Shown in pieces: positions 18,097 to 27,214 of a DNA stretch of 64,000 bases. Within the stretch, counting starts at the first letter, position 1; each line of letters begins with the position of its first letter. Under the pieces are notes generated by a model. The model saw nothing but the letters and a program-made list of their open reading frames with translations, had not been told where the DNA came from and did no database searches. Location of the stretch: assembly GCF_000685015.1 (NCBI RefSeq), contig NZ_BAYA01000018.1:115160-179159 (forward strand), in the 5' to 3' direction. Made by a program: the position numbers and the translations under genes. Origin of the DNA: Paraburkholderia bannensis NBRC 103871 (GTDB lineage: Bacteria > Pseudomonadota > Gammaproteobacteria > Burkholderiales > Burkholderiaceae).

Positions 18097-18120
18097 TTTT
18101 TTTGTTTTGTTGTTGTTTTT

Positions 18121-18683
18121 GGGTTTGTTGGCATTTCCTTGAGGTCGTGTCGGTCTGCCAGTGTTGCCCCTGTGCGGGGCGGCACTTACTTTCTTTGCCG
18201 CGGCAAAGAAAGGTAAGCAAAGAAAGCCGCTCAAACCGCCAGTGTGACGCAGTCCACCTCTCGCCCATGATCGGAGTGGTGACTGGGCAGCGCTCGCGTC
18301 ACGCGCCGTACAACAGAGTGGTGACGCCCGCACATCCCGTTGCTCGCTTCGCTCGCAACGGAAGGGAATGCACGGGAAACCCACTGTTCTGATTGCCTTG
18401 TCGAGAGTAAAAACGCCCGCAAACCAAGGGGTTTTGTTATGCCCAACGGGGCGCTTGCGCCCCCGGATGTGCGGGTGCCGCCTATCCGTTATACGGGTCG
18501 TGATGCGAGCAATGCCCAGTCACCACTCCCCTGGTAGGCGCGTGGTGGACTGCGTCACACTGGCGGTGTGAGCGGCTTTCTTTTGCCTACTTTTCTTTGC
18601 CGCTGCAAAGAAAAGTAGGTGCCGCCCCGCACAGGGGCAACGCTTGCAGACCGACACGATCACAAGGCAATGCCAACAAACCC
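18121..18683. repeat. Dispersed element with long terminal inverted repeats, copy 1
   Basis: About 560 bp without a credible gene. The left arm (GTCGGTCTGCCAGTGTTGCC, then a GGGGCGGCAC block, a CTTTGCCGCGGCAAAG palindrome and CCGCCAGTGTGACGCAGTCC) recurs on the right as its imperfect reverse complement. Inverted similarity continues inward through GGAGTGGTGACTGGGCA. The centre contains the asymmetric blocks CCCGTTGCTCGC and GGGGTTTTGTTATGCCCAAC. A second copy lies near 35.1 kb with the centre in reverse orientation. There is no transposase, so it is a non-autonomous or passively spread repeat. Short open frames inside it are considered spurious. Edges are approximate. Confidence 0.9.
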
Positions 18684-18806
18684 CGAACCAACAACAAAAA
18701 CCCACCAACCGCCCCCAAAAACACACCCCACCCCAATCCGCTAAACTACCGACTCCAAACTCGCGGCGCCCAGCCGCGTCACGCGCAACGTCATAGAGGG
18801 AAATGG

Positions 18807-19874
18807 ATGTCCGAGGATACGTTCGCGTTCCGCCTCAAGGTGCTGCTCGAGCACAAGAAGCTAAGCCTTCAGCAAGTAGCCGACGCTGTCGGCATCTCCC
18901 GCCCCGCGGTGCACAAGTGGACGCGCGGCGGCGAGATCGACTATTCGAACCTGCGCCGCCTGGCGGCCTTCCTCGACGTCAACTGGGTCTGGCTGCGCTA
19001 CGGCGACGAAGCCGTCCGCGACCTTGGCCTTGCGGCCACGCCCGAACTCCCCATGACCGACCTGCGCCGGCGCTACACCGCCGAGATCATGTCGAACGAA
19101 GCGCGCATGAAGCAGGCCCAGGAGTCGGCCGGCATCGTCACGTGGGAATGGAACCTCGTCACCGACGAACTCATCTATTCGAGCAACTGCGCCAAACTCT
19201 ACGGCCGCGAAATCCACAGCAACGACGAGTTCTGGGAAATCCTGCACCCCGAAGACTCGATCTGGCTCAACGCCGATGCGTTGAAAGACATGGTCGCGAG
19301 CAAGGCGCCGCGCGTGTGGGACTTCCGGATCGTCCTGCCCGACGGCCAGATCCGCTGGATCGAGTCGCGTGTGGCGACGCTGCTCGACGACGCGGGCCGC
19401 CCGGTGCGCGTAGTGGGCACGACTATCGACATCAGTGCGCGCAAGGAGGATGAATCCGCGCTGCTGCGCCGCCTGCAACTGCTCAACGACGCCGCGCGCA
19501 TCGCGGGCGTGGGCGCGTGGCGCTGGCTGCGCGCGCAGGACGAACTGATCGTGTCGGACGAATGGTGCAGATTGTTCGGCGTCGATGCAGCGATGGCGCC
19601 GCGTCATTACGTCGAGATCTCGCAGCATATTCATCCCGACGATCGCGCCGCGCGCGAAACGGCGGTCAACGATGCACTCGCGCGGCGCGGCGACTATCGC
19701 GTGCTGTATCGCGCGTCGCTGCCCGACGATACGTGGCGGCTCGTGGTCGAGCAAGGCCAGGCGCGCGTCGCGCCGCATGGCGAGGATGTGTGGCTGACCG
19801 CGCTGTGTCGCGCGGCGCAACCCGCCGATATGCAGAGCGCCGCGCCACCGCCCGCAGACAATGGCGCGGCCTGA
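18807..19874 (+). CDS. Xre-type HTH regulator with two PAS domains
   Basis: A 355-residue cytoplasmic protein. Residues ~5-65 are a Cro/CI-type helix-turn-helix (KLSLQQVADAVGISRPAVHK). They are followed by two PAS/PAC units: about 90-210 with WEWNLVTDELIYSSNCAKLYG and IRWIESRVATLLDDAGRPVR, and about 215-330 with GVGAWRWLRAQDELIVSDEW and HPDDRAARETAV. PAS domains sense small molecules, redox or light, so this is a signal-responsive repressor or activator. The ATG is preceded by GAGGG at good spacing. It stands beyond the repeat element from the carnitine operon; control of that operon is possible but unproven. Confidence 0.88.
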   Translation: MSEDTFAFRLKVLLEHKKLSLQQVADAVGISRPAVHKWTRGGEIDYSNLRRLAAFLDVNWVWLRYGDEAVRDLGLAATPELPMTDLRRRYTAEIMSNEARMKQAQESAGIVTWEWNLVTDELIYSSNCAKLYGREIHSNDEFWEILHPEDSIWLNADALKDMVASKAPRVWDFRIVLPDGQIRWIESRVATLLDDAGRPVRVVGTTIDISARKEDESALLRRLQLLNDAARIAGVGAWRWLRAQDELIVSDEWCRLFGVDAAMAPRHYVEISQHIHPDDRAARETAVNDALARRGDYRVLYRASLPDDTWRLVVEQGQARVAPHGEDVWLTALCRAAQPADMQSAAPPPADNGAA

Positions 19875-19921
19875 GCATCGCCGCGCGAGCGACCCCCTGG
19901 ACGCCCGCGCACGCCAACCCC

Positions 19922-21274
19922 TCACTTACCCGGCGCGCTGCCCTTCGCCAGCCTGACCGCCAGCAGCGCAAGCACGCTGACCGCGGCAATCAAGGCGCCC
20001 CACAACACGTAACGGCGCGTCGCGTCGCGATCCTGGCCCGCGTCGGCGGACGGCGCTTCGGGCAACACGACAGCTTTCGCCTCGCCAAGTCGCGCCGGTG
20101 CGATTTCCGGCGTCCCACCGGTCAGCAACTCTGCGCGCGACACCGATACCGACGTAAGCATCCGGTCACCAATGGCCAGCTCGAACGGCGGGTTGCCGCG
20201 GGCAAGAAATGTCAATTGCGCGGCCCGCCAGCGCACGGCGACGCCCGGCACTCCACTGCCCAGTCCGCCGCTACGCGTATCGACGAGCACGCGCCATTGC
20301 CGGTCGGTATTCGCGCCGATCTGGACAGGCTCATTGCTCGTCTCGCCCGACTTGCTCTCGATGCGATACAGCGACGCGTCGGCGACCTGCTGCCACGGCT
20401 GCCCCGCCCCGGCGCGCGAATAGATCGTCGCGTTCACCACCGTGTTTCGTTGCGGCAGTTCGAAGCGCAGTGCATCGACGGGATACGCGCCGTCCGTGTC
20501 GAAGAGATACTCGCCGTTCGCCGTCCCGGCACGCACGCGCATGTCGCGCCATGGCTCACGCGCTGCGTCGGATTCGGCTGACGTGTGCGTGGACGTTTCG
20601 ATTTCGATGGCGCCGATGTCGGGCTCGGCGTCCGCCCAATGCAGGCGCAGATAACGCCGCCGCAGCCCCTCGACGGCGACGCGCTCCTGCACGAGCATCT
20701 TGCCGTCGCGACTTGCACGCAGCAGTTCCGCGTCGCCCAGCGGCTCCCATGTGCGCAGGTCGTCCGACTGCTCGGCACTCACGCGCCCCTGGTAGCTGTC
20801 GTTGCGCAGATGAATCCAGACGGCGTCGATCGTTGCGGAGTCCGCGCCAAGGTCTACCAGCTCGTCGTGACGCTGTGCCGTCGGCGGCTGCGCTGGCGAG
20901 CGCGCATGCAGCGAGCCATCGGCTGCAATCGTCACGCCAAGTGAACCGCCCGCCGACGTATCGCCGTTCGAGCCGGGCAGCGCGAACCACTCGACATTGC
21001 GGCGCGTGCGATTGACGCTGGGCGCATCGCCCGGCGTCTCCAGCGTGTAGGCGACCGGTTCGCCCGCGCCGTTGAGGACGCGCAGGTCGCCCAGGTCGCT
21101 GCGCGCGCTCGCGGCATAGACGCTCTGCGGCACAGTCATCGTGTAGTAGGCCGCGTTGCCCGCCAGCTCGATGGCGTAGCGATGCGCAAAATGGGGCTGC
21201 ACGCTGGCTTGCGCTTGCGCGCCGCCCGCCGCGAACGCCAGCGCGCTGCCCAGAACGAAGGCGGCCGGTTTCAC
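19922..21274 (-). CDS. DUF3999 exported/membrane-anchored protein
   Basis: A 450-residue protein starting at GTG with a GGAGG site. It has a signal peptide ending GGAQAQ, a long beta-rich periplasmic region and one C-terminal membrane segment (RYVLWGALIAAVSVLALLAV) with a short basic tail. DUF3999 proteins have no established function. The GTGA start overlaps the stop of the DUF2339 gene by four bases, so the two are translationally coupled and probably act together in the envelope. Confidence 0.88.
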   Translation of the reverse strand: MKPAAFVLGSALAFAAGGAQAQASVQPHFAHRYAIELAGNAAYYTMTVPQSVYAASARSDLGDLRVLNGAGEPVAYTLETPGDAPSVNRTRRNVEWFALPGSNGDTSAGGSLGVTIAADGSLHARSPAQPPTAQRHDELVDLGADSATIDAVWIHLRNDSYQGRVSAEQSDDLRTWEPLGDAELLRASRDGKMLVQERVAVEGLRRRYLRLHWADAEPDIGAIEIETSTHTSAESDAAREPWRDMRVRAGTANGEYLFDTDGAYPVDALRFELPQRNTVVNATIYSRAGAGQPWQQVADASLYRIESKSGETSNEPVQIGANTDRQWRVLVDTRSGGLGSGVPGVAVRWRAAQLTFLARGNPPFELAIGDRMLTSVSVSRAELLTGGTPEIAPARLGEAKAVVLPEAPSADAGQDRDATRRYVLWGALIAAVSVLALLAVRLAKGSAPGK

Positions 21275-24200
21275 GATTTCGCCTCCTCGGCCAGCGCGCT
21301 GCGTGGCGGCAACGGCGAAACATAGCCGATCACGAGCAGCAGCACGCCCACGCCGATAAACGACACGATGCGCTGGACACCCTGTACGTGCGAGAGATCG
21401 AAGATAAAGAGCTTCACGACCGTCACCGCGAGCAGCGTCCCGCCGACGAACCACCAGACGCGCATGGCGCGCCGCGTGCTCCAGAGCATCACCGAGAGCG
21501 CACAGACCGTCCAGAACAGCGACACGGCAACCTGCGCGAGCGTCGAATGCACCAGGTCGTCGACGTTGTAGGGAATCCCCGCCCAATGGCTCAACGTGCG
21601 CAGCAGCACGGTGTTGAGCCACAGGAACAGCGTCGCGCCAGCGACGGCCGCGCTCAGGTTGCGCCAGTCGTCGGTCGGACTGAGCTGACGCTTCAGGCGC
21701 ACGAGCACCCAGCCTGCAATTGCGAAAATCATGATCGCGAGCAGGTCGAGCGGATTAAGCAACGGGATACGCGCGAGACTGCCGCCATCCTCGAACAGCG
21801 TGGCACGGAGGGCCCAGAGCCACATGATCGCGACGAGCGGCGTTGCCGCGAAGGTGATCATGCGCTCGCGCGTCTCGCCGCGCACGAACCGCAACGAGAG
21901 CGCAAGCGCAAGGCCCCAGCCCGCGATAAAGACTTCCTGCCACGCAAACGTGGACAGCACGGCATCGACGTCGTAGGCGGCGTGAGCGTACTGGTGCAGG
22001 CCGCGCAGGATCAGGCTGTTGAACCACAGAAACGCGCTGGCGAGCATCACGTAGCCGAGCCATGCCGGACGCCAGTTGACGCCCATCGCAGACAGTCGCC
22101 TGAACCACACGATCAGTGCAAGCGCCGCCAGCATCTGCGCGACGTCGAGCGGATTGAGCAACGGGATCCACACGAGCGGCGAAGCATCGCCGTCGCTCTG
22201 GGCGCTCGCCACGCTCCACGCCCACAACGCCAGCGCGAGCGGCGCGGCGCCCCAGAGCACGTAGGCGCGCTCGAAGGCCCGCACCGGCCAGCGCAACCGC
22301 GAACCCGCAAACGTGACGGCCAGCAGCATCGCACCCATGCCATAGGCCCACGCACTCCAGCTCCAGGCGCCTTCGGGCACCCAGGCGCGCATCGTCCAGT
22401 AGCCCTGCATCGCAAGGATCGCGCAGAGGTTCAGGAACATGAGCGTATGCAGCGGCGCGAGTACGCTGGTGGAGACGTCGCGCTGCTGCCGGAACAGCAG
22501 CACATAGGCGCCGATCAGGCCGAGCGGCCAGGCGAGCGCGCCAAGCGCATGCAGCGGCACAACCTGCGTGTCGTACACGTTCATCAGCATCAGGGCGAGC
22601 GCCGGGGCCAGCGCGAGCGCGACCCATTCGGCGAGCGGCCACGCCAGGCGGCGGCGGGCGATGTGCGCGAGCCACGCCGTCAGGACGAACAACAGCACCA
22701 GCGCGGCCGCAATGAACCCGTCGGCAACCTTATGTTGCGTCGCATAGCGCAGGATTTCCCACGCACCGCCGCCGAGCCACCACGCCAGTCCCCAGACCGC
22801 GCCCACGAGGCCCCATAGCGGCGTCCACGCGTGCCACGCGCGCGCCTCCTGGCGGCCATGCAGCCACCAGCCCGTGAACACGCCAGCTACTGCGATCAGC
22901 AACGTGGCAATCCACATCGAATTGAGGAAAGGCAGGCCACCGGGGCCTGCGTGCAGCGATACGCTATAGGCAAAGGCACAGGCGGCCGCGCCCTGCATCG
23001 CGATGCCGAAATAGAACGGCGCAAGCCGGCGCTCGCGCACGCTGACCCAGACGAGCGCAGCGCCTTCGACGGCCCATGCGGCGCTCGTCGTCGGGCCGGA
23101 GAACGCGAACGGCAACGCGAGCGTCGCGAACAGCACGGCAATCGCCAGCATCGACTCGAACAGCAGGCCCAGGCGCGCCCGGCGCGGACGCAGCCAGGCC
23201 GCCACGCCCAGATAGAAGGCAGCGAGCGCCACCGCACTCCAGGCGAGCCCGAACGGCACGTCGCGCATCAGCGCGGCTTGCAGTCCGGCGACGACGATCG
23301 GCGTGCCGAACACCAGCGTGCCGTCGATATAGTGCTTGAGCGCGATTTCGCGATGTCGTGCGTAGAGCAGCGCGATGCCGGTATAGATCAGGAAGAACGC
23401 GATGAGAAACGGCTCGGTGGATGCGAGCAGTTCGGGCCGGTAGGCCGTGACGCCCCACGCCGTACCGATGGTGAACGTGAAGACGAAGCCGAGCAGGTTG
23501 AGCGGTCGCCACGCCTTGAACCACGCCATGGCGAGTATGCCGATGTTCAGCACGAGGTAGTACGAGAACAGCGCGACATGGTTGCCGCTGCCGTTCGACA
23601 GCAGCACGGGAGCGAGAAAGCCGCCCGCGCTGCCCATGAACGCGAGCGGACGCGCATCCTGGCGCACGGCGAGAAACGCACCCAGCCCGCAAATCGCGAT
23701 CATGAAACCGAGCGCGGCACCGGCCGGCAGCAACTGGTAAAGCCTCGCGGCGGCGAACACGACCAGATAGAGGACGCCCAGGCCGCCACCTTGCAGCACC
23801 AGCCCGTAGGCGCCGCGGCGCGTGCCGATGCGCTGGCCCGCCACGAGCATCGCCACGGCGCCCGCAGCCACGCCGGCGATGCGGAACTCGATCGGCAGCA
23901 GGCTGTTGTCGGCGGCGTACTTGAGCAGGAAGGCCACGCCGAACAGCAACACAACAATGCCGACGCGCACCACCGTATTGCCGCCAAGCAGCCAGCCGAG
24001 TGCGGCGTTGACGAGACGCTCGACGATGTTCGGCTTTGCGGGTTCTGCGGGTTTTGGCGGTTCTACCGGTACAGCAGGCTCGGCGGGTTGGGCGCGCTGC
24101 GGTGCTGCGGCGCTCGCGGCCGTGGCCAGCGGGGCTGCGCGCGTAGCGGCATAAGCCTCGTCGGGCTGCGTGGGCGGCGCGATTTCCTTGCGTACCGAGT

Positions 24201-24624
24201 CCGCTTGCGGCACCCGTGCGGCGATGGCAGGCGGTAGCGGTTTGACCTCGCCTGGTGGCGGTGCCGCCGGTGCCTGCTGTGCCCGCTCAGTGACTGCGGG
24301 AGCGTGCACGAACGTGGTCGCCTCGCGCTGGGCCATGCCCGCCGACGAGCGCAGGAACGCCACTTCGGCTTCCAGTTTGGCGACGCGTTCGGTCAGCGCG
24401 CTCACGCTCTGCTGCCAGGTCAGCACCGGCTCTCTTGCGTTGCCGTTGCCGTTCGGGCTTGCGTCGCGGCTTTCTTCGCCTTGACGCCGCTCCTTCAGCA
24501 GCCAGCCCACCGCCCCGCCGACCAGGGCCCCTACAAGTCCAGGCGCGAACGTATCCGCGCCGATAGCCGATGAAACCGTTGCAACCACAACGTATCCCAG
24601 CAGCGCCAGAATCCACACGATCAC
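21271..24624 (-). CDS. DUF2339 giant polytopic membrane protein
   Basis: A 1117-residue inner-membrane protein. It starts with a membrane helix at GTG (GGGAGA seven bases upstream). A basic segment, a predicted coiled coil (ALTERVAKLEAEVAFLRSSA) and a Pro/Ala-rich linker of ~90 residues follow, and then more than 25 hydrophobic segments. Patches typical of DUF2339 are NTVVRVGIVVLLFGVAFLLK, LQGGGLGVLYLVVFAA and FMGSAGGFLAPVLLSNGSGN. The function of the family is not known. It forms a coupled pair with DUF3999, a recurring association. The 400 bp upstream is AT-rich for this genome. Confidence 0.9.
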   Translation of the reverse strand: MIVWILALLGYVVVATVSSAIGADTFAPGLVGALVGGAVGWLLKERRQGEESRDASPNGNGNAREPVLTWQQSVSALTERVAKLEAEVAFLRSSAGMAQREATTFVHAPAVTERAQQAPAAPPPGEVKPLPPAIAARVPQADSVRKEIAPPTQPDEAYAATRAAPLATAASAAAPQRAQPAEPAVPVEPPKPAEPAKPNIVERLVNAALGWLLGGNTVVRVGIVVLLFGVAFLLKYAADNSLLPIEFRIAGVAAGAVAMLVAGQRIGTRRGAYGLVLQGGGLGVLYLVVFAAARLYQLLPAGAALGFMIAICGLGAFLAVRQDARPLAFMGSAGGFLAPVLLSNGSGNHVALFSYYLVLNIGILAMAWFKAWRPLNLLGFVFTFTIGTAWGVTAYRPELLASTEPFLIAFFLIYTGIALLYARHREIALKHYIDGTLVFGTPIVVAGLQAALMRDVPFGLAWSAVALAAFYLGVAAWLRPRRARLGLLFESMLAIAVLFATLALPFAFSGPTTSAAWAVEGAALVWVSVRERRLAPFYFGIAMQGAAACAFAYSVSLHAGPGGLPFLNSMWIATLLIAVAGVFTGWWLHGRQEARAWHAWTPLWGLVGAVWGLAWWLGGGAWEILRYATQHKVADGFIAAALVLLFVLTAWLAHIARRRLAWPLAEWVALALAPALALMLMNVYDTQVVPLHALGALAWPLGLIGAYVLLFRQQRDVSTSVLAPLHTLMFLNLCAILAMQGYWTMRAWVPEGAWSWSAWAYGMGAMLLAVTFAGSRLRWPVRAFERAYVLWGAAPLALALWAWSVASAQSDGDASPLVWIPLLNPLDVAQMLAALALIVWFRRLSAMGVNWRPAWLGYVMLASAFLWFNSLILRGLHQYAHAAYDVDAVLSTFAWQEVFIAGWGLALALSLRFVRGETRERMITFAATPLVAIMWLWALRATLFEDGGSLARIPLLNPLDLLAIMIFAIAGWVLVRLKRQLSPTDDWRNLSAAVAGATLFLWLNTVLLRTLSHWAGIPYNVDDLVHSTLAQVAVSLFWTVCALSVMLWSTRRAMRVWWFVGGTLLAVTVVKLFIFDLSHVQGVQRIVSFIGVGVLLLVIGYVSPLPPRSALAEEAKS

Positions 24625-25023
24625 GTCAGGATCTCCCGTTTTTTTCCGTTCATTTTCTTCTGCTTAATTTTTGAGGCGTTTTCGGTCAGCGGCCACGACA
24701 ACCGGCATCGCGGCAAATCGCGACAATGCGCGTGGTTTCTCGGCGCCCTTTTCTCTCAAAGTTTGTTTGGCCGATAAATCTCGCATGCTTTATCAGGCCT
24801 GGTAATGACTGGTAATGACCCGTTCTGGTCTGTCGCGTTACACGCCACGGGATTTTATCGTGCCAATCAATTCACGCTGACCTATTTATCGCCCGGAAAA
24901 TCGATTTCGGGAAAGAGTTGTTAATAGAGGTATTAATTGCGGATTAATATATGCCGCATGAATTATTTGCCGTTATATATGGGAAAAGATTGCCGGCAAT
25001 TGCCAATGGCGAATCGAGCCGCG
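24625..25023. other. AT-rich intergenic region with direct repeat
   Basis: No credible gene is visible in this ~400-bp stretch. It is unusually AT-rich at 24890-25010 and carries two adjacent exact copies of TGGTAATGAC (24800-24819). It includes the promoter side of the DUF2339 gene and the 3' flank of the small winged-helix gene; AT-richness would suit H-NS binding. Confidence 0.5.
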
Positions 25024-25377
25024 TCATCGCTCGCGCGAATGCACCCTGACCATTGCATCGACAGCGGCGGCCAGATCCGGATCCAGTTGCGGCCAGCGAT
25101 CCGGCGGCGTCTCGGTCACCGATCGCGACCGGCTGCGGGGCGCAGCCGCCGCAGTCACCGCCCCGGGCAACGCTCCTCCATAGCGATAAACAAACGTGCG
25201 CCGTGGCGCAATCACTTCCTCCACATGCACCAGGCCCGCGTCCAGCCACAGCCGCAGGATCGCGCGCACACTGCGCACATCGGCCTGCGCACACAGCGCC
25301 AGTTCCGACGTGGTGCCACTCGCACCCGCTCGCATCGCCTCGCTCAGGCGCTGCGCCACCTCCCCATTGTCACGCAT
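25024..25377 (-). CDS. Small winged-helix-like protein
   Basis: A 117-residue protein. Residues ~1-70 (EVAQRLSEAMRAGASGTTSE, then RSVRAILRLWLDAGLVHVEE and RRTFVYRYGG) resemble a winged helix with a recognition helix and a beta wing. The rest is a disordered basic linker and a short C-terminal helix. DNA binding is inferred, with no named family. GGGAG lies six bases before the ATG. It lies alone between two same-strand genes. Confidence 0.65.
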   Translation of the reverse strand: MRDNGEVAQRLSEAMRAGASGTTSELALCAQADVRSVRAILRLWLDAGLVHVEEVIAPRRTFVYRYGGALPGAVTAAAAPRSRSRSVTETPPDRWPQLDPDLAAAVDAMVRVHSRER

Positions 25378-25553
25378 CCCTCACTCCCAGCTCGTGCCTG
25401 AAAAACGGCAAAGCTAACCCGATTGGGCGCGAGGTCATCTTGAAAATGCGGGCGGCAACATGCGCCGACAAACGAAAACGGCAGGAAACGCGGCCACGAA
25501 GCCGTGTTCCCTGCCGTCCAGACATGCCTTGCCTCAAATGGACTCAAGCGGAC

Positions 25554-26633
25554 TTAGAGCTGTTGCGCGACCGCCAGCCCCACGTCGCCCGTCCTCGCCG
25601 TGCCGCCCATGTCCGGCGTGCGCGGGCCTTCCACCAGCACCGTTTCGATCGCCTGCATGATCGCGTCGTGCGCGGCCTTGAACTGGGCGTCGCCGTTGCC
25701 GAGGAAGTCGAGCATCATCGCGCCCGACCAGATCATGGCGATGGGGTTCGCAATCGCCTTGCCGAAAATATCGGGCGCCGAGCCATGCACCGGCTCGAAC
25801 AGCGACGGGAAGTTGCGCTCCGGATTCAGGTTTGCCGACGCCGCCAGGCCGATCGTGCCCGTGCACGCCGGGCCCAGGTCGGAAAGAATGTCGCCGAAGA
25901 GGTTCGACGCGACCACCACATCGAAGCGATCCGGCTGCAGCACGAAACGCGCGCACAGGATGTCGATGTGCTGCTTGTCCCACTTCACGTCCGGATAGGC
26001 CTCGGCCATCGCGGCTACGCGCTCGTCCCAGTACGGCATGCTGATGGAGATGCCGTTCGACTTGGTCGCCGCCGTGAGCTTTTTACGGCCGCGCTGGTTG
26101 GCCAGTTCGAATGCGTACTTGAGAATGCGATCCACGCCCTGACGCGTGAACACCGATTCCTGCAGCACGAATTCGCGGTCGGTGCCTTCGAACATCTTGC
26201 CGCCCACCGAGCTGTATTCGCCTTCGGTGTTTTCGCGCACCACGAAGAAGTCGATGTCGCCCGGCTTGCGGTTGGCCAGCGGACACGGCACGCCGGGCAG
26301 CAGGCGCACCGGACGCAGGTTCACGTACTGGTCGAATTCGCGGCGGAACTTGAGCAGCGAGCCCCACAGCGAGATGTGATCGGGCACCTTGTCGGGCCAG
26401 CCCACCGCGCCGAAGTAAATCGCATCGAAGCCCTTGAGCGTGGCGAACCAGTCGTCGGGCATCATCTTGCCGTGTTCGAGGTAGTAGTCGCAGCTGGCCC
26501 AGTCGAAATGCGTGAATTCGATCGACAGGCCAAATTTCGCGGCTGCGGCCTGCACCACGCGCACGCCCTCGGGCATCACTTCCTGGCCAATGCCGTCGCC
26601 TGCGATCGCCGCGATGCGGTAGGTCTTGCTCAT
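25554..26633 (-). CDS. dmlA: Tartrate dehydrogenase / decarboxylating D-malate dehydrogenase
   Basis: A 359-residue beta-decarboxylating dehydrogenase of the isocitrate/isopropylmalate family. It has the IAAIAGDGIGQEVMPEGVRV start, VRENTEGEYSSVGG (substrate loop), KSNGISISMPYWDE, and NLFGDILSDLGP and FEPVHGSAPDIFGKAIANP for Mg2+/NAD. Family enzymes convert D-malate to pyruvate and CO2 and can oxidise tartrate; ttuC is an equally good name. In E. coli dmlA (yeaU) sits beside yeaW-yeaX, so the presence of cntAB 8 kb away fits a carnitine-to-pyruvate route. The ATG has GGAGA six bases upstream. Confidence 0.9.
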   Translation of the reverse strand: MSKTYRIAAIAGDGIGQEVMPEGVRVVQAAAAKFGLSIEFTHFDWASCDYYLEHGKMMPDDWFATLKGFDAIYFGAVGWPDKVPDHISLWGSLLKFRREFDQYVNLRPVRLLPGVPCPLANRKPGDIDFFVVRENTEGEYSSVGGKMFEGTDREFVLQESVFTRQGVDRILKYAFELANQRGRKKLTAATKSNGISISMPYWDERVAAMAEAYPDVKWDKQHIDILCARFVLQPDRFDVVVASNLFGDILSDLGPACTGTIGLAASANLNPERNFPSLFEPVHGSAPDIFGKAIANPIAMIWSGAMMLDFLGNGDAQFKAAHDAIMQAIETVLVEGPRTPDMGGTARTGDVGLAVAQQL

Positions 26634-26791
26634 GTCTCGTTCTCCATTGCTCATTGCGGCGCGCCCCGTTGACGCGCTTCGATAGCTGCAAGCATGCCTC
26701 AGGTGACGCTCAAACATTAGCCCCCGAGGCGTGGAGACATTAAACACGATTCGTGAAGAAAGCGGAGGGCGTCGGAGATGCCCGGCGCGCG

Positions 26792-27205
26792 CTAACGATA
26801 TTCGTCGATCTCGACTGTGCCGCCCATGGACGCCATCATGGCGCGGATATCGTCGGGCACATCGGGGACGCGGTTGCCGCTCTCGTTGACCCAGAAGCAG
26901 AAAAAGCGCACCTTCGCGCCAGCGTGTTCTATCTGCGCCTTCAGGTCTGACCGGGGCAGCGCCAACCGCTCAACCAGATATCGCAGGTGTGGCTCCAGTC
27001 GATCACTGCGCACGGCCTTTTCGCTGTCAATGCCCCAGACACCTGTGCGTCTAGCCAACAGTCGGCCTTGGCCTGTCGCATCCTTGAGCGGCTCTCCTTT
27101 GGTCACGGCCACGTCCGGCGGCACCCCAAAATACCGTGTCCACCACTCTGGCGTGACACGATCTCCCGTTATCGTAAAACTCGCTGCGGCAAGTTTTTCC
27201 ATCAT
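26792..27205 (-). CDS. DUF4279-like protein, candidate immunity protein
   Basis: A 137-residue acidic/neutral cytoplasmic protein (MMEKLAAASFTITGDRVTPE, GVWGIDSEKAVRSDRLEPHL, VRFFCFWVNESG). The pattern of one N-terminal strand plus WW, and a late RFFCFW strand, fits DUF4279, a family often encoded beside toxins. It starts 9 bp after the stop of the predicted toxin gene on the same strand, the classic toxin-immunity order. Base composition is less GC-rich than the neighbouring dmlA. The immunity role is inferred from position and family. Confidence 0.7.
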   Translation of the reverse strand: MMEKLAAASFTITGDRVTPEWWTRYFGVPPDVAVTKGEPLKDATGQGRLLARRTGVWGIDSEKAVRSDRLEPHLRYLVERLALPRSDLKAQIEHAGAKVRFFCFWVNESGNRVPDVPDDIRAMMASMGGTVEIDEYR

Positions 27206-27214
27206 TCCTGCCCC

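Noticed and set aside
17083..18384. Open frames running from cntB antisense or from flanks into the repeat element
   Set aside because: They translate the inverted repeat (for example MPPRTGATLADRHDLKEMPT), recur at both copies in conflicting frames and have no start signals.
18121..18683. Insertion sequence with transposase
   Set aside because: No transposase-like frame or DDE/HUH motif in the element; only inverted repeats are seen.
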